DNA of 64,000 bases, taken from contig CAWBZG010000002.1 of assembly GCA_963793245.1 (NCBI GenBank), positions 1,302,001-1,366,000 on the forward strand, in the 5' to 3' direction. The translations under genes were made by a program, and so were the position numbers. A model generated the notes under the pieces. It was not told the DNA's origin, searched no databases, and worked only from the letters and a program-made list of their open reading frames with translations. The stretch comes from CAXBBB01 sp963793245 (lineage in GTDB: Bacteria > Bacteroidota > Rhodothermia > Rhodothermales > BA12). The first letter of the stretch is position 1. Each line of letters opens with the position of its first letter. Below are positions 10,401 to 17,094 of this stretch, piece after piece.

Positions 10401-13400
10401 ACGGTTCCTCTGAACGGGTACTCAGCAGGTCGGCGTCCCCGTCACCGTCCACGTCGACGAGTTCGAGCTTAGATCCACCGCTTATGCTTGGACCTGCGAC
10501 GGTAGTGAAGGTGCCTGTTCCGTCGTTGACGTACACGCTCAGGACGCTCGATCGGGCGGCGTTGCCCGTCGAAATCAGATCAATGTCGCCATCGCCGTCG
10601 AGGTCGCCCGCCACGACGTCGAATGCAAAATTAATCGGTCCGACGACTCGCTGAGTGAACGTGGGGTCTGCCGCGCCATCGTTCTCGAACCATAGCGTTT
10701 GACGGCTACTGATATTGCGCGAGACCAGGTCCAGATGACCGTCGCCGTTCAGATCGGCGACGGCTATGCTCGAAGCATCCGTTGAAGCTCTATCGACGAA
10801 GAGTATCTGCTGCGGAGCGGCAAGCGTGCCCCCTTCGTTTTCGACCCAGTAGAGTCCCGGTCCCTCTGTCGATGAAACCACCAGATCGAGGTCGCCGTCG
10901 CCGTCGAGATCGGCAGGCTCAATGCCAATGGCAAAGAATGCTCCCGACGTTGTCACCGGCTGAGCAAACGTGCCCGGCCCGGCGTCGGGCTTGGCGCGGA
11001 ACTGCCACCAGTAAGGCGTCAGGCTCGTGCCCACGCTGCTTTCGATGCCGCTGCTGGCCGTCACCGTCACGATTTCGCCGGGCCGAAAGTCCAGCGTGGG
11101 ATCGAACTCGGCTTTGCTGCCGCTGACGGAGAACGTGCCCGCGCGCTCGCCCGTCTGGCTGCCGTGCACTACGAACGTCGCATTCGTAACCGTCGACTGA
11201 TCCAGATTCGCGTCGAACGTGGCGGCGACGACCGTGTCGCGCGGTACGTCGAAGCGCGCGTTGTCCGGCGTTTCGTCGGTGAGGGCGAAGGTGGGCGCGG
11301 TCTGCTCGAACCACGCGATTTCCTCGTTTGAAGAAAAGGCCGAGAACAGGTCGAGGTCGCCGTCGCCGTCCACATCGGCTGGATAGACCGCAGAGGCCAC
11401 CTGAATCGATACGGTGCGTGGCGAAAAGCCCGGCGCAGCCGCTCCGTCGCTCTCGTACAACACGACACCGCTGCTCCCCGCAGTCGAGAGCACGTCCAGG
11501 TCGCCGTCGCCGTCCACATCGGAAGCGTAGACGGAAAGGGGAATGGCGGGGGTGTTGGCGATCCGGCGCGGCGTGAAGCTCGGGTCAGCCGCGCCGTCGC
11601 TCTCGTACAACCAAACGCCGCTGCCCCCCGACGCGCCGACAGCCAATGCGCCTACGAGCACGTCCACGTCGCCGTCGCCGTCCACATCCGCCGTGTAGAC
11701 CGATTGTGCGCCGTCGGCGGCGTCCGCGATGATCTGCTGCGATCCGAACGTGCCGCTGCCGTCGTTGGCGTACCACGCCAGCTTGTCGTCGAAGGAAGAG
11801 GACGAAACCAGATCCAGGTCGCCGTCGCCGTCCAGGTCTGCGGCCTCCAGATCGCGCAGCGACGACGTGACGTTCTGCGCAACGACTCGGGCCGCGGCGA
11901 ACGACCCCGATCCCTGGTTCTCGAACAGCCAGATGCGCGGGTTGACGGGCGTAGTGTTTCCACCGATGAGGTCCAGGTCGCCGTCGCCGTCCACGTCCGC
12001 CGAAAGTGCGATGGTGATCTGGTTCGTCGTGACGATCTGAGCCGGTCCGATGCCTCCGCTCCCGTCTCCGGCGTACCAGGCCAGCGTGACCGCCCCAGCC
12101 CGAGACGCACCCACGACGTCGATATTCCCATCGCCGTTGATGTCGGCTGCATGAACGGACGAGATCCCCTTGTGGTCGGAGTTGATGATCCGCTGCGTGA
12201 ATCCGCCCGCGCCGTCGTTCTCGTACCACGCGAGAAAGCCCACGGTATCGTCGAAAACGTCGGAGGCGGCGGCCACCAAGTCGAGGTCGCCGTCGCCGTC
12301 GAGATCGGCCGGATAGATCGCGCCCTGGCTTTCAAGCTCTCGAATCGTGTTCTGCTGCCCGAACGTGCCCGGCCCCACGTCGGGCTTGGCGCTGAACTGC
12401 CACGTATAGGGCGTCAGGCTCGTACCCGCTGCGTCCTGCACACCGCTGGACGCCGTCACGGTGACGACCTCGCCCGGCAGGAAGTCCTGCGCCGGGTTGA
12501 ACTGCGCTTTGGTGCCGCCATTGGAGAACGTGAACGCGCCCGCGCGCTCACCCGTCTGGCTTCCGCGCACGGTGAAGGTGCCGGTCGTGACGGTGGCTTG
12601 GTCCAAGTCCGCGTCGAACGTGGCGGCCACAACGGTGTCGCGCGGCACGTCGAAGCGCGCGTTGTCGGGATCGGCGTCGGTGAGCGCAAAGGTGGGTGCT
12701 GCTGCCGTCACGAACAGCGACGCCGATGCCGTGCCGCTGTTGCCTGCCGACGAGGTCAGGTCGCCCGACGTGTTGATCAACTCGCCGGTCGTGCCCGCCG
12801 TCACGTCGACCGAGATCGTACACGACGCGCTCGCCCCTACCGTGCCGCCGGAGTACGTGATGCTGCTCCCGCCCGCCGATACCGACAGAAAGCCGGTCGA
12901 GCAGGTCACCGCCAGTCCAAGGGGCGAGGCGATGGTCATGCCTGCAGGCAGGTTGTCCTGGAAAGCGAGGCTGGTGGCGGCGCTCGCGCTCGACGTGTTG
13001 TCGATGGTAAACGTCAGCGTGCTCCTCCCGCCCTGCTGAATGGAGGACGGAGTGAACGCTTTCGAGAAGGTGGGCGGCGTTTGCGTCCCGCTACCTTCGA
13101 CGGCAAACGTGTAGGGATTCTCGTCGGCATCGTTGTTCGGGATCGAAATCGTCGCGGTGCGCTGGCCTGCCCCGCTTGGGCGGAACGTGACGACGAACGT
13201 GGTAGACGTGTTGTCGGCCAGCGAGGTCGAACCGGGCTGCGTAATGGTAAAGTCACTGCTGTTCGTGCCGGTCCTCGTGATCGTGCCGATGGTCAGCAGA
13301 CCGGGATCGGTGTTCTCGATGGTAAACGTGCTGGTCAGATCGGATCCTCCGACCGGAGTCGAGCCGAAGTCGGTGCCGTCGCTCGTACGGGGTGAGGTAT

Positions 13401-14733
13401 CACCACTCGAAATAGTACTGCCGTAGCCTCGAACTCGAATCTCGGGCTGGGCAGGTACGCCGTTGCCCCCGACGACAAACGTGTACGGATTTTCGTCGGC
13501 GTCGTTGTTCGGGATCGAGATGGTTGCTTGGCGCTGCCCTTGCGCCGTCGGGCTGAACCGGACGCTGAACGTCGTGCTACCGTTCGACGCTACCGACGAG
13601 CTGGGCTGGCTGCTGATGGTGAACATAGAACCGCCGCTGGTCACCGTTCCGACTGATAGTGCGCCACTGCCCGTGTTGCGAATCGTGAACGTGCGCGTAC
13701 GGCTGGATGAAATTTCTACGTCCTCGAAATCGGTGTCGTCAAAGGTCCTGGGGCTGAAGTCCCCATTGGAGATGGTAGTCCCATTGCCTTCGATCGAGAT
13801 CTCGGGCGTGGTTGGGGCTGCGGCGATGTTCTCGAAGTAGACGAACTGGCCAGCCTGATTGCCTACCAGCAAATCGGGGCGCCCGTCGCCATTGAGGTCA
13901 GCGGCGGTTGGGTTACCAAACCGTCCGCTGCGCACCCCGTCGAACGGATCGTCTGTGCCGGACAAGAGGGCGTAGCTGGGACTGGACCGGCTGCCCTGGT
14001 TCTCGAAGTAACGCATTTCTCCTCCGCTGTTGCTCGTGACGACGTCGAAGTCTCCATCTCCGTCGGCATCCAGAAAGGTCGGCGCGCCGGAGGAGCCGGC
14101 GGAAAGGCCGTCGAACGGATTACTGGCTCCCGTTCGCTCCGTGAAACTTGCCGACGACCGCGAGCCGGTGTTCTCGTAGTAGCGTAGCCCGTTAGCGCCG
14201 ACGAGCAGGTCGAAGTCACCATCTCCGTCGATGTCGGCGAGGGCGGGCGAGTTTCCAAAGCCCAGCGGGACGCCGTCGAACGGGCTGTCTGCACCGAAGC
14301 GGCGTGCAAAGGTAGCCGCCAGCTCCGTTCCGGTGTTCTCGTGGTAGGCGAGCGTATTGCTGTTGTTGCCCGTGACGACATCGAGGTCCCCATCGTTATC
14401 GATGTCGACGAGCATGGGACGCGCGAAGGAACCCGCATTGCTGATGCCGTTGCCGCTTTGCTGGGAAAACGTAGGGCTGGTGCGGGAGCCGGTGTTTCGG
14501 AAGTAGCGAGAGGTTGCCGCTGCAGTCGGCCCACTGCTCGCCAGCGTCACCAAATCGAAGTCGGTGTCGTTGTCGAGATCACCGAGCGCGCTGGCTGCCT
14601 CTCCCGGCAAGACGACGCCGTCCATCGGGTTGGCACTGCCGGTGCGCTGGGTGAACGCGACCTGCGCGTGGACCGGAGCGGCTAACGGCGCGAGAGCGAC
14701 GAGCAGGGCGAGAGACCGGAAGAGGAACGACAT
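7058..14733 (-). CDS. Giant FG-GAP/VCBS repeat protein with T9SS type A sorting domain (whole gene, frameshifted)
   Basis: The ATG at 14733 starts a clear signal peptide (MSFLFRSLALLVALAPLAAP, then VHAQ); the longer open frame upstream of it lacks support. Order of modules: five FG-GAP repeats carrying an NPFDG motif, two choice-of-anchor-D modules, a DUF11/DUF7933-like domain, then three rounds of a Big_5-type Ig-like domain followed by a block of FG-GAP repeats (DGDGDLDL calcium loops). A module of about 350 residues (GWRMLSAPVAGF onwards) precedes a C-terminal T9SS type A domain (AAPNPFSGQTTLRF ... GLPSGLYFVRME). Such proteins are secreted and surface anchored through the type IX system. 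Indels near 10402 and 9942 (one base missing each) and near 7465 (one extra) split it into four frames. The receiver-domain gene ends 35 bp upstream. Confidence 0.88.
7338..9857 (-). CDS. FG-GAP/T9SS protein, piece 3: third Big_5 domain, FG-GAP block and pre-sorting module
   Basis: The true frame runs from about 9942 to about 7465. It holds the third Big_5 domain, about seven FG-GAP repeats, then from GWRMLSAPVAGF a module of about 350 residues rich in beta structure that ends in PERVALPDDWRIELLD. The frame is lost after SFVLAPG: the extra base near 7465 must be removed to continue as EVATATDALSAGRALRV in the next piece. Confidence 0.85.
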   Translation of the reverse strand: MARDANVSATFDAALNQPTVTTNTFTVRGSQTGERAGTFTVSGSSLAFDPERDFLPGEQISVTATRSILSSSGAALTPYAWIFNAQTAPGPGTFADGTTIAGGLSGPRSVALADANGDGSLDVFTVNYFQDDVLLLLSDGAGGFTQQLLDGDARRASSVEPADVNGDGFVDVVVTAYVGGQVLLYLGDGAGGFTKQVVDTALGSQSVYTAETADVDGDGDLDVIVGGYLSQLFLYRNDGAGGFQKQTLDTDVEGTLHIAAQDIDGDGDLDLVTAVRNENQVLLYVNDGAGQFTRRVLDSDLRLVAAAAVADLDGDGDVDVIAASGAISAALRLYTNDGTGTFSVQTLRATHSESLRAADVDGDGLVDVVSIGEQPDGFSPRELAVYRNTGAGTLERQVIDVNSDFLSSLALGDIDGDGDLDLLVTNETENVITLYEQTLPTVRLTGDAGWRMLSAPVAGFAPAQIADDIALQGLAGGDNADSPANLFYRPSTGEWTVPTGIADALPTGLGYIAYVYDNDLAGSTPLPDTLDIDDPALREPTTTVAVPIDQGGFTLLGNPFAQGLAIDEIRGDTPGLPGSVQNGLVSPIQVWDDGTGTPEGGAVIGTTGSFVSYNLGEGQIVAPWQGFMVQSAADAGASNVTIPLAARTSATPTIAIFSKNGDEPLFRRLSLVLEGPPGSGAQDKSAGLYFHPEASESRDGYDGAKLVPLLSEYVSLGLEAPDDSDELLVQDARALTPDAVQRYELNVRAQGLNGELTLRWPERVALPDDWRIELLDRSSGTVVDMSVDSSYSFVLAPGRSRDGNGRALGRTCAACAAGERNRRSLPHRCRTSGRGLHVG
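9600..12700. repeat. Three dispersed copies of a Big_5 Ig-like domain with near-identical DNA
   Basis: Copies lie at about 9600-9905, 10970-11300 and 12360-12695. The plus-strand string ttgtccggcgtttcgtcggt starting at 9871 and at 11261 begins an identical stretch of about 36 bases, 1,390 bp apart. These repeats can recombine and can mislead assembly. Confidence 0.75.
9812..10357 (-). CDS. FG-GAP/T9SS protein, piece 2: FG-GAP repeats
   Basis: The true frame runs from about 10402 to about 9942 and encodes FG-GAP repeats (AAADLDGDGVIDFV, LADLDGDGDLDVL, GDFDGDGDLDLL). The ATG or GTG chosen by an ORF caller is internal. After SGGVPG the frame is lost at a run of five C on the plus strand (9940-9944). 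One more C gives GGTSVIAWHEQGTPTFALTD, in register with the next piece. Confidence 0.75.
   Translation of the reverse strand: MEVAPGRSGGGGRIAAADLDGDGVIDFVRTNTDGDGGVQWFRGDGMGGFALGQTLAATAPADAVHLADLDGDGDLDVLTSNDDTDELLLYANDGSGTFAAAQTLPDTDGSYEGLSTGDFDGDGDLDLLTVAATSGGVPGAHPSSHGTSRVRPPSPSPTKRRTTPPSTWHETPTSAPHSTQL
10315..14733 (-). CDS. FG-GAP/T9SS protein, piece 1: N-terminus through the second Big_5/FG-GAP round
   Basis: It contains the signal peptide, five NPFDG-type FG-GAP repeats (about residues 25-330), anchor-D modules at about 340-460 and 460-575 (each with NNDADENPYTF), the DUF11-like domain, and two Big_5 domains (signature NARFDVPRDTVVAATFDA) each followed by FG-GAP repeats. The frame is true down to about 10402, where ccggtcacg has become ccgtcacg on the minus strand; LLSTRSEEP should continue as VTLHRNEGDGTF in the next frame. 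Confidence 0.88.
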   Translation of the reverse strand: MSFLFRSLALLVALAPLAAPVHAQVAFTQRTGSANPMDGVVLPGEAASALGDLDNDTDFDLVTLASSGPTAAATSRYFRNTGSRTSPTFSQQSGNGISNAGSFARPMLVDIDNDGDLDVVTGNNSNTLAYHENTGTELAATFARRFGADSPFDGVPLGFGNSPALADIDGDGDFDLLVGANGLRYYENTGSRSSASFTERTGASNPFDGLSAGSSGAPTFLDADGDGDFDVVTSNSGGEMRYFENQGSRSSPSYALLSGTDDPFDGVRSGRFGNPTAADLNGDGRPDLLVGNQAGQFVYFENIAAAPTTPEISIEGNGTTISNGDFSPRTFDDTDFEDVEISSSRTRTFTIRNTGSGALSVGTVTSGGSMFTISSQPSSSVASNGSTTFSVRFSPTAQGQRQATISIPNNDADENPYTFVVGGNGVPAQPEIRVRGYGSTISSGDTSPRTSDGTDFGSTPVGGSDLTSTFTIENTDPGLLTIGTITRTGTNSSDFTITQPGSTSLADNTSTTFVVTFRPSGAGQRTATISIPNNDADENPYTFAVEGSGTQTPPTFSKAFTPSSIQQGGRSTLTFTIDNTSSASAATSLAFQDNLPAGMTIASPLGLAVTCSTGFLSVSAGGSSITYSGGTVGASASCTISVDVTAGTTGELINTSGDLTSSAGNSGTASASLFVTAAAPTFALTDADPDNARFDVPRDTVVAATFDADLDQATVTTGTFTVRGSQTGERAGAFTFSNGGTKAQFNPAQDFLPGEVVTVTASSGVQDAAGTSLTPYTWQFSAKPDVGPGTFGQQNTIRELESQGAIYPADLDGDGDLDLVAAASDVFDDTVGFLAWYENDGAGGFTQRIINSDHKGISSVHAADINGDGNIDVVGASRAGAVTLAWYAGDGSGGIGPAQIVTTNQITIALSADVDGDGDLDLIGGNTTPVNPRIWLFENQGSGSFAAARVVAQNVTSSLRDLEAADLDGDGDLDLVSSSSFDDKLAWYANDGSGTFGSQQIIADAADGAQSVYTADVDGDGDVDVLVGALAVGASGGSGVWLYESDGAADPSFTPRRIANTPAIPLSVYASDVDGDGDLDVLSTAGSSGVVLYESDGAAAPGFSPRTVSIQVASAVYPADVDGDGDLDLFSAFSSNEEIAWFEQTAPTFALTDETPDNARFDVPRDTVVAATFDANLDQSTVTNATFVVHGSQTGERAGTFSVSGSKAEFDPTLDFRPGEIVTVTASSGIESSVGTSLTPYWWQFRAKPDAGPGTFAQPVTTSGAFFAIGIEPADLDGDGDLDLVVSSTEGPGLYWVENEGGTLAAPQQILFVDRASTDASSIAVADLNGDGHLDLVSRNISSRQTLWFENDGAADPTFTQRVVGPINFAFDVVAGDLDGDGDIDLISTGNAARSSVLSVYVNDGTGTFTTVAGPSISGGSKLELVDVDGDGDADLLSTRSEEPSRSTATRATERLPTVWKLPPGGAVVVDG

Positions 14734-14768
14734 AACGGACCGTGGAGAGAAGAACAATGGGGAGCGGC

Positions 14769-15257
14769 TCACAGGTGCGGGGCGAGCGATTTGAGCGTCG
14801 CGGCGAGCATGCGCCGCGCAAACGGTTTGGCGAGGACGGCACACGTAGGCCGCAACGACGTCGGACTGAGACGCGCGTCAGAGGAGAGCAGCAAGACAGG
14901 CGTTCGGCGCAACTCGGGATCTCCAGCGACGGCTTCGGCGAGCCATCCGCCTCCCACTCCAGGCGCGTCGGCATCCGCTACAATCAGCGACACTTGGTGC
15001 TGCCGAGCGAGCGGGAGCGCGCCTCCGCCGTCGCTAGCCTCGACGACCTGGCAGGGTTGCAGCCGCAACATGGACGCCACGCTCCGCCCGACGTAACCCC
15101 GCATGTCGGCGTCTACACCGACGACCAGAATCGTGCTGGCGTACGGCGCCGTGCTGGGTCTGCGCGAATCGGTGCCAGCCGCAAGTGACGCTTCGAGGTG
15201 CGCACGCTGCGAACCAAGGCGACGAGCCGATGGCTGATCAGACGGAGAGGCGGTCAT
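14769..15257 (-). CDS. Stand-alone receiver-domain protein, atypical acidic pocket
   Basis: 162 residues. About 40 unstructured N-terminal residues precede a receiver (REC) fold: beta1 ILVVGVDADMRGYV, an EASDGGGALPLARQ helix, the phospho-acceptor strand VSLIVADADAPG (the first D of DAD aligns with the acceptor), LLLSSD, and the LAKPF lysine loop. The usual acidic pair after beta1 (ILVVDD) is replaced by Gly-Val, and the segment before the lysine is short. Metal binding and phosphorylation may therefore be impaired. No output domain is present. It ends 35 bp before the FG-GAP/T9SS gene and is probably co-transcribed with it. The start at 15257 is the first ATG; a start further in is possible because the N-terminus is not conserved-looking. 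Confidence 0.75.
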   Translation of the reverse strand: MTASPSDQPSARRLGSQRAHLEASLAAGTDSRRPSTAPYASTILVVGVDADMRGYVGRSVASMLRLQPCQVVEASDGGGALPLARQHQVSLIVADADAPGVGGGWLAEAVAGDPELRRTPVLLLSSDARLSPTSLRPTCAVLAKPFARRMLAATLKSLAPHL

Positions 15258-15528
15258 GGCAAAAGGTGCGATCGGCGTGTCTTGACGAACAGGTTGGAAA
15301 CTGCGCCTGACCTGGCCAAACCCTCTTGCAAATGGGATGCACGAGCATGCGTTCTCGTTGCGTGCATCGTCAGATCAACAGTTTGCACTCCACGATCAAA
15401 CCGCGATTGCACAGCAGCACAGCCTGAAAGCGGCCACCAGGCTGCCTCCGCCGCGCGGACGCAGAGGCGAACCCCTGAGGTCGAGTGCAGAAGACCGGAA
15501 TAGCCGAGGGGCGGGTTGGACCACGCGC

Positions 15529-16914
15529 TCAGTCGCAACCCTTTTGGTCTCGACTCTCCCGATCAGCATTGGGAAAGCAGTTTCCCGAGGGCAAGCTGGT
15601 CGGTTCGTAGCGCGCCAGACTGGGGTCGCGTAGTCCCGTTTCCAGGAATGCCACGAGGTCTTCGACTTCTTGGTCGGTGAGCTGGAGCGGGACGAACTGC
15701 GGCGACAGCTCTTCGCGGAGCACCAAGGGATTGATAGGCACCGCCCTGCGCTTGTACTCGACCACAGCGCGCACCGACGAGAAGTCCCCGCCGTGGCCGT
15801 AGAAGTTCATGTCGGCCAAGTTGTAGAGTTGGGGCGTTTTGAATCGGAAGCGGTCGCTGTCATCCCCAGTAAAACTCGCCCGGCCAAGTCCAGCCGGATT
15901 GTCGTTGAAGTCACCGATCAGCAATCCATCGTCGGTGAAGTCGCCCATTCCCAGCGTATGGAACGTCATCGAACTCAGGGCTGGACCGGTGTGGCACGTC
16001 GCGCACTGGGCTTTGCCGAAGAAGACGGTGCCTCCCCGTTTTTCAGCAACCGAGAGCGCCCGTTCGTCACCCCTCAACCACCGCTGGAAAGGGGCGTTGT
16101 TGGAGAGCAGCGTGCGTTCATAGGCGGCAATGGCGAGGCCTGCCGTCGTACGGTCGATGGGCGCACCGGGAAACGCCTCGGCAAAGAGCGCGCGATACGT
16201 CGCATTCGTCGCCGCGACCGACTCTTCGATGTTGGTCATACGGTGCACTTTGAGACCGGCGATGGCCTGGGTTTCGAGACCCTGAAACCCCAACGTGTTG
16301 GTTTCGATGGGTGTACCGGCTGTCCAGTGCGCCTGGGTGCCTGCGTTGGGGCCTGTGGCGCCGAACTGCCCGTTCCAGAGCATGACCTCCTGGTAGGCTG
16401 TATTCATGGCAGAGGGCGAGCGCAGCGGCTGAACATCGATGTCGGCGTCATCAAAGCGGGGGTCGCGGTGACGGTTGGCAAACCCTGATCCTCCCTCGCC
16501 GATGCCCTGACGCACGCCAGCGCCAAAGCCAAACTCGGCGCTGTGGCACGTAGCGCACGAACCGGTTAGTGCTCCTTCAGGACGTCGAGGATCGGTCAAC
16601 AATCCCGGCTCGTGGAAAAGGAGTCTGCCCAGCGTGATCTTGGCAGGGGTAAGCGGGTTGCGCGGGTCCTGAGGGATGGCCGACAGGTCCGTGCTTGCTG
16701 GCAAGAGGAAATACTCGACGCCCTGACTGGAAGCCGACTGATCCGAGGCAACCGACACCAGCGTCTCGCGCAGCTCTTCATCGAGCGGGGACGTTTCGTC
16801 CGACAGGGTATCGCAACCTGCCAACGTGATGAATACCAGCACCAGTGCGATACGTCGCATCCAGCGATGCGAACGACGGGAAGGACTGGAGTTCGTTCGG
16901 GGCGAGACGAGCAT
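15529..16914 (-). CDS. Di-haem cytochrome c peroxidase family lipoprotein
   Basis: 461 residues. A lipoprotein signal (IALVLVFITLAGC) predicts a lipidated envelope protein; an alternative start at 16860 (MRRIALVL) gives the same lipobox. Two c-type haem motifs are visible, CATCHS (in GSCATCHSAEFGFG) and CATCHT (in GKAQCATCHTGP), as in the CcpA/MauG family. The closing region (LTDQEVEDLVAFLETGL) is typical of the family. The family reduces hydrogen peroxide with electrons from small cytochromes, although MauG-like members do other oxidations; the exact substrate cannot be read from sequence. Neighbours are a receiver gene downstream and the hybrid sensor upstream; neither suggests a pathway. 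Confidence 0.88.
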   Translation of the reverse strand: MLVSPRTNSSPSRRSHRWMRRIALVLVFITLAGCDTLSDETSPLDEELRETLVSVASDQSASSQGVEYFLLPASTDLSAIPQDPRNPLTPAKITLGRLLFHEPGLLTDPRRPEGALTGSCATCHSAEFGFGAGVRQGIGEGGSGFANRHRDPRFDDADIDVQPLRSPSAMNTAYQEVMLWNGQFGATGPNAGTQAHWTAGTPIETNTLGFQGLETQAIAGLKVHRMTNIEESVAATNATYRALFAEAFPGAPIDRTTAGLAIAAYERTLLSNNAPFQRWLRGDERALSVAEKRGGTVFFGKAQCATCHTGPALSSMTFHTLGMGDFTDDGLLIGDFNDNPAGLGRASFTGDDSDRFRFKTPQLYNLADMNFYGHGGDFSSVRAVVEYKRRAVPINPLVLREELSPQFVPLQLTDQEVEDLVAFLETGLRDPSLARYEPTSLPSGNCFPNADRESRDQKGCD

Positions 16915-17094
16915 GGATCAGGAGGATCGTGGAAGGATCAGTAGCCCCCAAAATGTGTCCCCCAACCGGAAAGCGCGTCGCACCGCCGTTGCAATTCCTT
17001 GCTCTCTCGTTTCGTGCACCCTCATTTCAACAGCTTGCAACGAAAAGGCATGAGAAGCGCCTCGTTACCCGACAACCGCGCTACGACAACTCGG

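Noticed and set aside
11704..13395. A 563-residue plus-strand open frame
   Set aside because: Antisense to the FG-GAP gene whose minus-strand reading has clear domains.
15254..15538. A 94-residue minus-strand open frame between the receiver and peroxidase genes
   Set aside because: No recognisable features, overlaps both neighbours' ends, and composition looks non-coding.
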